Below, one piece after another: positions 35,144-44,273 of a stretch of 64,000 bases of DNA. This DNA is from Arthrobacter sp. TPD3018. GTDB taxonomy: Bacteria; Pseudomonadota; Alphaproteobacteria; Sphingomonadales; Sphingomonadaceae. Position 1 is the first letter of the stretch. Each line of letters begins with the position of its first letter. Both the position numbers and the translations under genes were made by a program. The stretch spans positions 474,661 through 538,660 of the forward strand of contig QDFQ01000002.1 of NCBI GenBank assembly GCA_003075315.1, read 5' to 3'. Under the pieces are notes generated by a model. The model searched no databases. It worked only from the letters and a program-made list of their open reading frames with translations, and had not been told where the DNA came from.

Positions 35144-36406
35144 TCAGAAGCGCTTGCCGAACGACAGTCCGACCGACGTCTCGCCTAGATGGATATCGGC
35201 CTCGCCGCCACCGAAAGACGCGGGGATCGAACCGCGACCCTCGACCCGCCGTTTCGGGGCGTGCATCGCGAAACCGGTGATCTCGACGCCCGAGCGCGTC
35301 GTATAGGTCGCTCCGAGCGTGAAGTGGTCCTGCACGACGCCGGGCGCGAGGATGTTGAGGAACGTCTGTGATGGCGGCACGGGATTGTCCGAATGGCCAT
35401 AGCCCGCGCGCAGCTGCCAGCGCGGGCCGGCGGTGACGCTGGCGCCGACCTTGATGACGTTGACGTCGCGCCAGCCGAAGCCGGGGCCGCCCGCCGCTCC
35501 GAACGGCACGCTGCGGAACAGGGGGGCCAGCGGATTGCCCACCGCGCCCACCCCGGCATAGTCGATCCGCTTGTAATCCGCGCCGATCGTCAGTGCGGGA
35601 ACCGGCTTTACCGCTAGTCCCGCGCCATAGGAAGCGGGGATGTCGAACCCGCCACGATCCGCGAACAGCCCGGCATAACGACCGAACCGTCCGGTCGCGA
35701 TCTTCGACTGGTAGAAGGCGCCGACGCTCAACCAGTCGGTAAGCTGCCCCAGATAGCCGACGCGCACGCCGACGCCTGCGGACCAGCTGGTGCCACGGTC
35801 GGTGAAATGCTGCGGATCGGCGGAGGCGGCGGCGAAGGGCTGTAGGCCGTTCGCGCGAAAGCTCTGCACCGCGATCACAGGCGCGATACCGATGCCGTGG
35901 CCGGGCGCGATCCGCGCCGAAAGGGTCGGCGAGACGAACAGCTGCTGCAGATTGACTCCGGCCGGGCCGGTCGCGCCGAAGCGGGCGAAGGGGTTGTCCT
36001 TGTAGTTCGTGTTCATCCCGCCATTGCCGCTGATCGCGATGCCGACCGCCACCCTGTCCGATAGCGGCCGGACATAGCCGATTTCGGGCAGCACGAACGG
36101 ATTGCTGCCATTGCCGCCGAACCGCGCGTCGGGCCCGGCCGCATTGCCCCTGATGCCTGCGCCGCGATCGGGAACGAAGATCTCCACGCCGCCATCCAGG
36201 CGATGCCCGATGAATGTCCCCGCCGCCGGGTTGGACACGATCGAAAGCGCGTCCTGCGGTAAGGCGATGGCGACGCCGCCCATGCCCTTGGCCTTGGCGC
36301 CGACGCCGTTTAGGAAATAGCCATCGGTCGCAAAGGCCGGCGTCGCCGCCCCCAGCACAAGGCCAACCCCTGCCGATCCGACCCTCACGAATTTGCGTCT
36401 CCACAT
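35144..36406 (-). CDS. FadL/OmpP1/TodX-family outer-membrane transporter
   Basis: 420 residues from ATG 36406, favoured over GTG 36415 because AGGGAG lies eight bases before the ATG and overlaps the GTG. Signal peptide (FVRVGSAGVGLVLGAATPAFA), then the FadL N-terminal hatch phrase TDGYFLNGVGAKAKGMGGVAIALPQDALSIVSNPAA. Beta-barrel segments end in VGLSFGKRF. FadL-type barrels pass hydrophobic molecules. Its coupling with a YeeE/YedE pair is a recurrent arrangement, which argues for a role with sulfur compounds or lipophilic electrophiles rather than fatty acids. First gene of the operon. Confidence 0.9.
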   Translation of the reverse strand: MWRRKFVRVGSAGVGLVLGAATPAFATDGYFLNGVGAKAKGMGGVAIALPQDALSIVSNPAAGTFIGHRLDGGVEIFVPDRGAGIRGNAAGPDARFGGNGSNPFVLPEIGYVRPLSDRVAVGIAISGNGGMNTNYKDNPFARFGATGPAGVNLQQLFVSPTLSARIAPGHGIGIAPVIAVQSFRANGLQPFAAASADPQHFTDRGTSWSAGVGVRVGYLGQLTDWLSVGAFYQSKIATGRFGRYAGLFADRGGFDIPASYGAGLAVKPVPALTIGADYKRIDYAGVGAVGNPLAPLFRSVPFGAAGGPGFGWRDVNVIKVGASVTAGPRWQLRAGYGHSDNPVPPSQTFLNILAPGVVQDHFTLGATYTTRSGVEITGFAMHAPKRRVEGRGSIPASFGGGEADIHLGETSVGLSFGKRF

Positions 36407-36418
36407 CCGCGCCACTCC

Positions 36419-36439
36419 CTATTCCTACTGTATTGATAG
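36419..36439. promoter_or_regulatory. Candidate operator upstream of FadL-YeeE operon
   Basis: A 21-bp imperfect palindrome (arms CTATTCCTAC and GTATTGATAG, 7 of 10 positions symmetric) lies 13-33 nt before the chosen FadL start in an AT-rich patch. A repressor there would block initiation of the operon. No regulator gene lies beside it. Confidence 0.35.
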
Positions 36440-36852
36440 GCTATTATGGGAGCGCGCAGGGCAGCAAGATATCTTGGCTTTACCGCCAAAAATGCATCGT
36501 ATCCGACGTATTCGCGATCACTGAATAAGAATATCACCTCGGACAGAGGTCAGACAGCGACTGGATCTGCAATTGCCGTCAAGGCACCAGAATTACAAAT
36601 TCTTAGCGATATGTGTATGTTACATGCACCGTCAGTACGAAAACTAGACTGAAACGACCGTGAGAATGACGACATCGGAACGGCCCCGCGCACGTCACAG
36701 AAGCGCCCCCGCCCAATTAGCGGCTTCACCAGAACAACGACCCAACCATGCCAGTCGAGAGGAAGCACGCGACACGCCCTCGATCCGGACGCGACGCGAA
36801 GAATGCCGCCCGCGTGGGCCCGGCCGTCATGCCGGGCCTCACCGCAGCGTGC
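36440..36852. other. AT-richer intergenic stretch, no intact gene
   Basis: This stretch is markedly richer in A and T than its surroundings (especially 36450-36660) and has no convincing open frame. Together with the integrase fragment just to its right it looks like decayed mobile DNA. Promoters of the FadL operon must lie at its left edge. Confidence 0.45.
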
Positions 36853-36918
36853 TCACCCCATGCTGCGCGCGGCCTTCCGGTCCGCAACCCTCAGCGACAG
36901 CCGACCTTCCAAATAGGC
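36853..36918 (-). pseudogene. Integrase N-terminal fragment
   Basis: On the minus strand this piece reads ...YLEGRLSLRVADRKAARSMG and then stops. It matches the segment VRLSLRTTDRKAARNMG of the truncated integrase at 61.4-61.9 kb in both protein and DNA (GCGCGGCCTTCCGGTC is shared). The rest of the integrase is missing, so this is a scar of an integrated element. Confidence 0.55.
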
Positions 36919-36937
36919 CCCAAACGCCCCCCAACAA

Positions 36938-36954
36938 CGATACCGACAGTATCG
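36938..36954 (-). terminator. Stem-loop after aldehyde dehydrogenase gene
   Basis: CGATAC and GTATCG form a perfect 6-bp stem with a 5-nt loop nine bases after the stop at 36963; on the minus strand it is followed by TTGTTG. Plausible weak intrinsic terminator. Confidence 0.45.
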
Positions 36955-36962
36955 ACCGGTCA

Positions 36963-38378
36963 TCACCGCCGCCGCGTAATCGTCTGCGTGTTGGTATATT
37001 CCGCCAGGCCTTCCAGCCCGCCTTCCACGCCCAGGCCGGACTGCTTCATGCCGCCGAACGCGGCGAACGGCGTCAGATGCTGCGCCTCGTTGACCCAGAC
37101 GGTGCCGCTCGCGATCCGTTCGGCGACGGCATAAGCGGCGTCCTCGTCCGCACCCCAGACCGATGCGCCCAGACCATATTCGCTGGCATTGGCGCGGGCG
37201 ATCACCTCCTCGACATCGTCGAAGCGGATCAGCGGCAGCACCGGGCCGAACTGCTCTTCCTGCACGATGCGGCTGTCTTCGGGCGGATTGTCGATGATCG
37301 TCACTGGGATGAAATAGCCCGGCGCGTCGGATGCCTCACCGCCGACGAGGAACGTGTAGCCCTTGTCCTTCGCGTCCGCGATCAGGCTCAGCACGCGCTC
37401 ATATTGCAGTCGGTTGTTGATCGGGCCGATCTGCGTGCCCTGTTCCGAACCGTCGCCCACCTTCACTGTCTTGGCATAGGCGACCAGCGCCGCCTTCAGC
37501 GGTTCGTATACAGCCTCGTGCACGTACATCCGCTTCGTTGCGATGCATATCTGGCCGTTGTTGGTGAAGGCCGCCCAGAACAGCTTTTCCGCGATCGCCG
37601 CGACGTCGGCGTCGGGCATCACGATCGCCGGATCGTTGCCGCCCAGTTCCAGCGTCACGCGCTTCAGCGTCGCCGAGGCGCTCTGCATGACCCGGCGCCC
37701 GGTCGCGGTCGATCCCGTGAAGCTCACCTTGTCGATACCGGGATGCTCGGTCAGCCACGGTCCCAGCCGATCGCCGCCGGTCACCACGTTGAGCACGCCA
37801 GCGGGCAGGATCGTCGCCGCCAGCTCGCCGAACTTCAGCGTGGTCAGCGGCGTGAACGGCGAGGGCTTCAGCACCATCGTGTTGCCCGCGAGCAGCGCCG
37901 GCCCGACCTTGAACATCGCGAGGATCATCGGGAAATTCCACGGAGCGATGGCGCCCACCACGCCGATCGGTACATGCCGCGTCTCGCTGTAGCGTTCGGC
38001 CGTATCCTCGTTGACCGTTACCGGCAGGTCGAGCGTCGCTGCACCCTTCAGCCACATGCCCGCGCCGCCGACTTCGCCCTGGGCATCGGCGTAAGGCTTA
38101 CCCTGCTCGCGCGTCAGCAGGCGCTTGAACGCGTCGAGATTGGCGAGGATCGCATCGCCCAGCGCGTCGATCATCCGGCGGCGTTCCGCGATCGGCGTCG
38201 CCGCCCAGCCGGGGAAGGCATCGCGCGCCGCCTGCACCGCCGCATCCAAATCTTCGCGCGACGCCTCCGGGGCCTGTGCGATTACCGCTTCGGTGGCGGG
38301 ATTGACGACGTCGAATGTGGCCGAGCCGGGCACCGACCGGCCGCCGATGGTCATGGTGTAGGAACCGTCGAAATCCAT
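36963..38378 (-). CDS. Aldehyde dehydrogenase, NAD(P)-dependent
   Basis: 471 residues from ATG 38378 (CAGGAG seven bases upstream). Complete ALDH superfamily: PWNFPMILAMFKVGPALLAGNTMVLKPSP (cofactor site), FTGSTATGRRVM, catalytic Glu in VTLELGGNDP near 243, catalytic Cys278 in NNGQICIATKR, and QEEQFGPVLPLI. It is divergent from the TonB receptor of the P450 cluster and shares its regulatory region, where the repeated 41-nt element lies. It probably oxidises the aldehyde formed from the P450 product by the alcohol dehydrogenase at 43 kb. Confidence 0.94.
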   Translation of the reverse strand: MDFDGSYTMTIGGRSVPGSATFDVVNPATEAVIAQAPEASREDLDAAVQAARDAFPGWAATPIAERRRMIDALGDAILANLDAFKRLLTREQGKPYADAQGEVGGAGMWLKGAATLDLPVTVNEDTAERYSETRHVPIGVVGAIAPWNFPMILAMFKVGPALLAGNTMVLKPSPFTPLTTLKFGELAATILPAGVLNVVTGGDRLGPWLTEHPGIDKVSFTGSTATGRRVMQSASATLKRVTLELGGNDPAIVMPDADVAAIAEKLFWAAFTNNGQICIATKRMYVHEAVYEPLKAALVAYAKTVKVGDGSEQGTQIGPINNRLQYERVLSLIADAKDKGYTFLVGGEASDAPGYFIPVTIIDNPPEDSRIVQEEQFGPVLPLIRFDDVEEVIARANASEYGLGASVWGADEDAAYAVAERIASGTVWVNEAQHLTPFAAFGGMKQSGLGVEGGLEGLAEYTNTQTITRRR

Positions 38379-38465
38379 CTCGCTCTCCTGTGCGGCGGCT
38401 CCGCGGCAAGCGGGCAGCACCGTGTGCAACGGACGTAGCAGATCGCCGCAGCCGTGCAGCGGTGC

Positions 38466-38506
38466 GCGCAAGAAATGTGAAAAAGCGAAACAAGGCCATG
38501 CAAAGC
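38466..38506 (+). promoter_or_regulatory. Candidate regulator-binding element, copy 1
   Basis: Starts GCGCAAGAAATGTGAAAA and ends GCAAAGC. It matches the element at 45855-45895 at 30 of 41 positions without gaps; the first 18 and last 7 are identical. It lies 116 nt upstream of the TonB receptor start and 88 nt upstream of the divergent aldehyde dehydrogenase start. Two conserved blocks separated by 16 weakly conserved bases suit a dimeric AraC-type activator, such as the one at 42.1 kb. Confidence 0.6.
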
Positions 38507-38581
38507 ACCGGACGAAGGGCTGCGCTACACAACAGCATGGAAGAGGCCACCCGAGAGCCTCTCCATCACAAGGAGAGGACC

Positions 38582-40882
38582 ATGATGTCCAGGTTCGCCA
38601 CGGCCCTGCTTGCCGGCGCCGCACTGACATGTCCTGCGATGGCGCAGGCCCAGATGCAGCCTCAGTCTACGAACAGCACTGATCCGCTCGCGACCCCGCC
38701 GGCCGCCCCCGTTGTGGATGACCAGCAGCAGCCCGCCGCCACCCCGGATCAGGGCGGCGACATCGTCGTCACCGCGCAGCGCCGCGAACAATCCGTCCTC
38801 GCCGTGCCGATCGCGATCTCGGCGATCGGCGGCAACACGCTGACGACGAAGGGCATCACCAATTCGGCGAACCTCGCCGCCGCGGTGCCCAACCTGCAGG
38901 TCAGCAGCCCCTATGGCTCGACCCAGCCCAATTTCTCGCTGCGCGGAATCAGCGTCGCCAACGAATATAATTCGAACCAGGCCTCGCCGATCGGCGTCTA
39001 TGTCGATGACGTGTACCTCGCCAGCCGCACCGCGCACGGCATGGGCCTGTTCGATCTCGAACGCGTCGAGGTGCTGCGCGGTCCGCAAGGCACGCTGTTC
39101 GGTCGCAACACCACCGGCGGCGCAATCAACTTCATCACCAAGGGGCCGACGCTCAGCGGCAACGAAGGCTATGTCGAAGGCGGCTACGGCAACTTCAACA
39201 CCTACACCGCGCAGGCGGCGATCGAGACGACCATGGTCGAAGACCAGCTCGGCCTGCGCATCGCCGGCAATTATGCCAAGGGCGATGGCCAGATCGAGAA
39301 CGTCTTTCCGGGCGGACGCGACGGCAATTCGCAGGACACGCTGCAGGGTCGCGCGACCCTGCGTATCCGGCCTGGCGCCGGCCCGCTCGATATCAAGCTG
39401 AAGGTCTATGGCGGACGCGACCGCGGCGCGCAGGCGGCGATCCACGGGCTGCTGCCCTATCGCACGGGCCTCGGCTTCTTCCAGACGAATGAAAACCGCA
39501 TGGGGCTGAACCGCACCGAAGCCTATGGCGCATCGGCGACGATCGCCTACGAATTCTCGCCGAAGCTGACCTTCACCTCGATCACCTCGCGCGACGGCGG
39601 CAAGCAGAACCTGCAACAGGCTGCGGACGGATCGCCGCTCGACGTGCTCGACATCAACTGGCGCTCGTCCTTCCAGCAGTTCAGCGAGGAAGCGCGCTTC
39701 AACTACAGCGCCGACAGGCTGAAGCTGGTCGGCGGCGGATTCTACGGCTGGGATCAGGTCACCACCGACAATACGTTCAATATCGGCCAGGCGCTCGGGC
39801 CGAACGTCAACGGCGGCTTCTTCCAGCATTACCGCCAAGTGCGGCGCAGCTACGCCGTGTTCGCGCAGGGCGATTACGACCTCACCAGCCGCCTCGTGCT
39901 GACGCTGGGCGCGCGCTACACCTGGGATCGCAGCCAGTATCGCGACGGCTATGCCTATCTGTTCGCCGGCAATGTCGGCGGCGCCCAGACGCCGTTGGCG
40001 ACGACGGTGCCCTGCCCTGGCGTGCCCGGTACCTGCGCCTACAATCCGGCGGCGCGTTTCGCACTCGACGGCCGGAACAACGCGCTCACCGGCCGCGTCT
40101 CCCTCAGCTACACGCTCGACGGCGGCACCTTGGTCTACGCCAGCTACAACCGTGGCTATCGCTCGGGTGCGTTCAACGGGGGCGGCTACACCTCATCGGC
40201 GGGCATCAACTATATCGCGCCCGAACGGGTCAACGCGTATGAGGTCGGGCTGAAGGGCCGCTATTTCGACAATGCGCTGACGCTGACCGCCGCGGCCTTC
40301 TATTACGATTATGCCAACCAGCAGGTGCAGGACACGCGGCCCGGCCCGGTGTCGTTCCTGGTCAATGCGCCCAAGGCGGAAGTCTATGGCGCGGAGGGCG
40401 AGGCGCGGCTGCGCGTGTCGCCGGCGATCGTGCTGACCGCTGCGGCGGGTTACCTCCATTCGACGTACAAGCAACTGACGCTTCAGAACACCGTGCTCAA
40501 CGGCAACGACCTGCCGTTCGCGCCGCGCTTCACCGCACAGGGCGGCGTCGATGTGACGCTGTTCAAGAACGGCACCAACGGCCTCACCGTGTCGCCCAGC
40601 GTCGCCTATTTCTCACGCCAGTATTTCTCGCCGTTCAACGCGCTCAATGCGGCGGGCACCGGGCAGCGGAACAGCGAGCTACAACAAGGCGGCTATGCCA
40701 AGGTCAATCTGACTGCCGCGCTGACCATGGGTCGCTTCACGATCAAGGCGTTCGCCAACAACCTCTTCAACGCGCGCGTCTATGCCTATGGCCTCGATCT
40801 GCGCGGGGCGGGCTTCCCCTACAACTTCCTCGTTCCTGCGACGCCGCGCACCTACGGCGGCTCGATCCGGGTGGCGTTCTGA
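38582..40882 (+). CDS. TonB-dependent receptor of the P450 catabolic cluster
   Basis: 766 residues; AAGGAG lies seven bases before ATG 38582. Signal peptide (SRFATALLAGAALTCPAMAQ), Pro/Gln-rich spacer, TonB-box-like GGDIVVTAQRREQ near 58, plug (SVLAVPIAISAIGG, SLRGISVANEY, PIGVYVDDVYLASR, LERVEVLRGPQGTLFGRNTTGGAINFITK) and barrel ending GGSIRVAF. This is the IacT/FyuA-like sphingomonad group that imports organic compounds rather than iron. Its stop TGA overlaps the start of the P450 gene (TGATG), tying uptake to oxidation. Confidence 0.95.
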   Translation: MMSRFATALLAGAALTCPAMAQAQMQPQSTNSTDPLATPPAAPVVDDQQQPAATPDQGGDIVVTAQRREQSVLAVPIAISAIGGNTLTTKGITNSANLAAAVPNLQVSSPYGSTQPNFSLRGISVANEYNSNQASPIGVYVDDVYLASRTAHGMGLFDLERVEVLRGPQGTLFGRNTTGGAINFITKGPTLSGNEGYVEGGYGNFNTYTAQAAIETTMVEDQLGLRIAGNYAKGDGQIENVFPGGRDGNSQDTLQGRATLRIRPGAGPLDIKLKVYGGRDRGAQAAIHGLLPYRTGLGFFQTNENRMGLNRTEAYGASATIAYEFSPKLTFTSITSRDGGKQNLQQAADGSPLDVLDINWRSSFQQFSEEARFNYSADRLKLVGGGFYGWDQVTTDNTFNIGQALGPNVNGGFFQHYRQVRRSYAVFAQGDYDLTSRLVLTLGARYTWDRSQYRDGYAYLFAGNVGGAQTPLATTVPCPGVPGTCAYNPAARFALDGRNNALTGRVSLSYTLDGGTLVYASYNRGYRSGAFNGGGYTSSAGINYIAPERVNAYEVGLKGRYFDNALTLTAAAFYYDYANQQVQDTRPGPVSFLVNAPKAEVYGAEGEARLRVSPAIVLTAAAGYLHSTYKQLTLQNTVLNGNDLPFAPRFTAQGGVDVTLFKNGTNGLTVSPSVAYFSRQYFSPFNALNAAGTGQRNSELQQGGYAKVNLTAALTMGRFTIKAFANNLFNARVYAYGLDLRGAGFPYNFLVPATPRTYGGSIRVAF

Positions 40883-42111
40883 TGGCGACGCTCCTCGCCA
40901 CCGATCTGAAGGATCCCGCCCTGTACGAAGCCGGGGTGCCATGGGATCTGTTCGCGCAACTGCGGCGCGAAGACCCGGTGCATTGGACCCCCGAAAGCGA
41001 CGGCGCCGGCTTCTGGTCGGTCATGCGCCACGCCGATATCGTGGACGTGTCACGCCAGCCGCAGCTGTTCTCGTCGGCATATGAGAATGGCGGCCACCGC
41101 ATCTTCAACGAAAACGAGGTCGGGCTGACTGGTGCCGGTGAGTCGGCGATCGGCATCCCCTTCATCTCGCGCGATCCGCCGATCCACACCCGCTATCGCA
41201 AGTTCATCATGCCGGCGCTGTCTCCCGCGCGGCTTGGCGATATCGAGGCGCGCATCCGGACGCGGGTCGCAAAGCTGGTGGCGGACATCCCGCTCGGCGA
41301 GACGATCAATCTGGTCCCGGCACTCGCCGCACCGCTGCCGCTGATGACGCTGGCCGAGCTGCTCGGCGTGTCGATCGACCTATGGCCCAAGCTGTACGAC
41401 TGGACCAATGCCTTCGTCGGCGAAGACGATCCGGAGTTCCGCCAGAGCCCCGAAGCGATGGGCGCGACGCTGGGCGAATTCTTCGCCTTCGGCCAGGAGC
41501 TGTTCGAGGCGCGCCGCGCCGAACCGACCGGCGACATCGCGTCGCTGCTCGCCAATGCCGAGATCGACGGCGCACCGGTGCCGTTCCGCGATTTCATCGG
41601 CAATCTGATCCTGGTGCTGGTCGGCGGCAACGAAACGACGCGCAACTCGCTCAGCCACAGCGTCGCCGCCTTTTCGGCCAACCCGGACCAGTGGGACGCG
41701 ATCCGCGCCGACCGCGACGTGCTGAAGACCGCCGCGCCGGAGATGGTCCGCTATGCCAGCCCCGTCATGCACATGCGCCGTACCGCGATGGAGGACACGA
41801 TCGTCGGCGGTCAGGCCATCGCGAAGGGCGACAAGGTCGTGCTATGGTACATCTCCGCCAACCGCGACGAAAGCGCCTTCCCCGACGCGGACCGCTTCGA
41901 CGTCCGCCGCAAGGGCGCGCAGCATGTCGGTTTCGGCGCCGGCCAGCACGTCTGCGTCGGGTCGCGCCTCGCCGAATTGCAGCTGCGCATCGCGTTCGAC
42001 ACGCTCGCCGATCGTGTTACATCGTTCGACGTGCAAGCGCCGCCGCGACGGTTCCGGTCGAACTTCATCAACGGCCTGAAGAACCTCGACGTCATCCTGC
42101 GGGCTGCGTGA
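40882..42111 (+). CDS. Cytochrome P450 monooxygenase
   Basis: 409 residues, soluble bacterial class. I-helix VLVGGNETTRNS near 245, ExxR as EMVR near 287-290, and heme loop VGFGAGQHVCVGSRLA with Cys358. Phrases such as MHMRRTA, GDKVVLWYISANRDESAFPDADRFDVRR resemble the CYP124/125/142 and terpene-oxidising (CYP108/111-like) bacterial P450s, which hydroxylate terminal methyl groups of branched or terpenoid chains. Translationally coupled to the receptor before it and the AraC gene after it. A fitting electron donor is the 2Fe-2S ferredoxin at 53.2 kb; no reductase is seen. Confidence 0.94.
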   Translation: MATLLATDLKDPALYEAGVPWDLFAQLRREDPVHWTPESDGAGFWSVMRHADIVDVSRQPQLFSSAYENGGHRIFNENEVGLTGAGESAIGIPFISRDPPIHTRYRKFIMPALSPARLGDIEARIRTRVAKLVADIPLGETINLVPALAAPLPLMTLAELLGVSIDLWPKLYDWTNAFVGEDDPEFRQSPEAMGATLGEFFAFGQELFEARRAEPTGDIASLLANAEIDGAPVPFRDFIGNLILVLVGGNETTRNSLSHSVAAFSANPDQWDAIRADRDVLKTAAPEMVRYASPVMHMRRTAMEDTIVGGQAIAKGDKVVLWYISANRDESAFPDADRFDVRRKGAQHVGFGAGQHVCVGSRLAELQLRIAFDTLADRVTSFDVQAPPRRFRSNFINGLKNLDVILRAA

Positions 42112-42980
42112 TGGAGAGGGACGCGACGGGCATGCCCAGCAACGAAACGATCATCGCCAAGACACTGGGCCGCGCGCCCGATCGCAGCGTCAACATCGGT
42201 GCGTGGCAATTCGCCCGCTGGCGGCAGTTCATCGGCAGCTACGAACTGCCTGCGCTGGTCGATCCCGTCTTCGTCGTCCATGTCGGCGGCAAACCCGACA
42301 CCCGCCTGTGGGAAGCGGATCAGTGGAGCAAGTCGCGCTCGATCCCCGGCTGCGCGACAATCGTGCCCGCAGGGGTCAGCACGGGCTGGCGGATCGACGG
42401 CGAACTCGACGTCGTCACCGTCTCGGTGCCGATCGACGAGTTGCAACGGCAGAGCGCGGTCGAACAATTTCGCGCGATGCGCTTCGCCTTCGCCGACCCG
42501 CTCGGCATCGCGCTGACGCGGCAGATCCTCGGTGAATTATACGCCGCGCAGACCGACGAACGCGCGAACTACATCGATACGCTGCTCGGCGCGTTGCGTG
42601 CACACACGCTGCGGGGCACCACGCCGGTCGCCGACGCCGCCTTCCCCAGCACCGATTTCTCCGCCTATCGCATCCATCAGATCATGAACGACATTCTCGC
42701 CCATCCCGAAGGCGACCATACGCTGGAGGCGCTGGCGCAGCGAGCGGGCCTGACACCATCGCATTTCTGCCGCGTGTTCAAGAAATCGACCGGCACGACG
42801 CCGCACCAATATGTGATGAAGGCGCGTCTCGATCGCGCGCAGGAGCTGCTCGGCGCATCCGACATGTCGATCGCCGCCATCGCCGACCGGCTGGGCTTTA
42901 CCAGCCAGAGCCATTTCACCCGAGCCTTCCGCCAATATGCCGGCCAGACGCCCAGCGGCTGGCGCCATACGATCCAATAG
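42111..42980 (+). CDS. AraC-family transcriptional regulator
   Basis: 289 residues from ATG 42111, which overlaps the P450 stop (TGATG); ATG 42132 is an alternative. The N-terminal ~180 residues resemble the AraC_binding_2-type sensor domain (ARWRQFIGSYELPALVDPVFVVHVGG, IPGCATIVPAG). The C-terminus has two helix-turn-helices: HTLEALAQRAGLTPSHFCRVFKKSTGTTPHQYVMKARLDRAQELL and DMSIAAIADRLGFTSQSHFTRAFRQYAGQTPSGWR. It lies inside the operon it probably controls and is a candidate to bind the repeated elements at 38.47 and 45.86 kb. Confidence 0.93.
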   Translation: MERDATGMPSNETIIAKTLGRAPDRSVNIGAWQFARWRQFIGSYELPALVDPVFVVHVGGKPDTRLWEADQWSKSRSIPGCATIVPAGVSTGWRIDGELDVVTVSVPIDELQRQSAVEQFRAMRFAFADPLGIALTRQILGELYAAQTDERANYIDTLLGALRAHTLRGTTPVADAAFPSTDFSAYRIHQIMNDILAHPEGDHTLEALAQRAGLTPSHFCRVFKKSTGTTPHQYVMKARLDRAQELLGASDMSIAAIADRLGFTSQSHFTRAFRQYAGQTPSGWRHTIQ

Positions 42981-42988
42981 GGACAGTC

Positions 42989-44095
42989 ATGCAGACCATC
43001 GCCGCGGTTGCCCGCATCCCCAAGGGCGCATTCTCGATCGAAGAGGTCACGGTCGAAGCACCGCGAGCCGGCGAGGTCCGCGTCAAGATCGCCGGGGTCG
43101 GCCTATGCCACACCGATCTCGTCTTTCGCGACCAGTTCGCCCCCTACCCGCTGCCCGCCGTGCTTGGCCACGAAGGCGCCGGGGTGATCGAAGAAGTCGG
43201 CGATGGTGTCGAGGGGCTGGCGGTCGGCGACCGTGTCGTCCTCGGCTTTTCCAGCTGCGGTCATTGTGCACGCTGCCAGGACCATCTGCCCAGCTATTGC
43301 CGCGATTTTCCGCCGCTGAACTATGCCGGCATGCGACTGGAGGACGGGTCGACGGCCTATTCCGCCGCTGGCGAGGCGATCGCCTCGCACTTCTTCGGCC
43401 AGTCGAGCTTCGCTGCCCAGGCGATCGTCCGCGCGGGCAATGTCGTGAAGGTCGAGGATGCGGACGCACCGCTCGAAATCCTCGGCCCGCTCGGCTGCGG
43501 ATTCCAGACCGGCGCCGGCGGGGTGATGCGCTCGATGGCCTGCCCTGCGGGCAGCTCGATCGCGATCATCGGCGGCGGGCCAGTTGGTCTCGCCGCGGTG
43601 ATGGGCGCGAAAATCCAGGGCTGCACGACGATCGCACTGGTCGAACCTGTCGCGGCACGCCGCCAGATCGCGCTGGACCTCGGCGCCACCCACGTCATCG
43701 ACCCCAAATCCGGCTCCGTCACCGAGGCGTTGCGCGCCATCATCGCCGATGGCTTCGACTTCGCCTTTGACACCAGCGGCCGGGTCGAGGCGATCGAGGC
43801 GGCGCTCGGCGCGCTCGCCTCCCGCGGCATGATCGGGCTCGTCGGCGTTCCCCCGAAGGCGGAGGATGCCGTCTCGATCAACATCGCCGCGATGATCACC
43901 TTCGGGCAGCGCGTCGTCGGGATCATGGAAGGCGACAGCGATCCGCAGACCTTCATCCCGCAACTGATCGCGGCGCATCGCGACGGTCGCTTCCCGTTCG
44001 ACCGGCTGGTCCAGACCTTCCCGCTCGCCGAAATCAACGAAGCCATCGCGGCCCAGGCGCGTGGCGAGTGCATCAAGGTCGTCCTCATCCCCTGA
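42989..44095 (+). CDS. Zinc-dependent alcohol dehydrogenase (aryl/allylic-alcohol type)
   Basis: 368 residues, medium-chain family. Catalytic zinc ligands in VGLCHTDLVFRDQ (Cys near 40) and GHEGAGVIEEVG; structural zinc cysteines in CGHCARCQDHLPSYC near 90-105; cofactor fold IGGGPVGLAAVMGAKIQG. The LGCGFQTGAGGVMRSM segment is typical of the benzyl-alcohol/XylB and geraniol dehydrogenase group, which acts on primary allylic or aromatic alcohols. It follows the AraC gene by 8 nt, so receptor, P450, AraC and this gene form one operon. Likely oxidises the P450 product. Confidence 0.92.
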   Translation: MQTIAAVARIPKGAFSIEEVTVEAPRAGEVRVKIAGVGLCHTDLVFRDQFAPYPLPAVLGHEGAGVIEEVGDGVEGLAVGDRVVLGFSSCGHCARCQDHLPSYCRDFPPLNYAGMRLEDGSTAYSAAGEAIASHFFGQSSFAAQAIVRAGNVVKVEDADAPLEILGPLGCGFQTGAGGVMRSMACPAGSSIAIIGGGPVGLAAVMGAKIQGCTTIALVEPVAARRQIALDLGATHVIDPKSGSVTEALRAIIADGFDFAFDTSGRVEAIEAALGALASRGMIGLVGVPPKAEDAVSINIAAMITFGQRVVGIMEGDSDPQTFIPQLIAAHRDGRFPFDRLVQTFPLAEINEAIAAQARGECIKVVLIP

Positions 44096-44273
44096 CCCGG
44101 CCCATCGACGTTGAGATCATCGGCGGCGGCCATGCCGTCGATGTCGAAGGCCTGACCGCGCAGACCGTCAACGGCGCTGTGATCGGTATGCAGGCCGCAG
44201 GCGACGATTCGCAACGCGCTCGCCGATGTTACGACAGCGCTGAAAACGCTGACGATCGCCTGACGTCGCGCGA

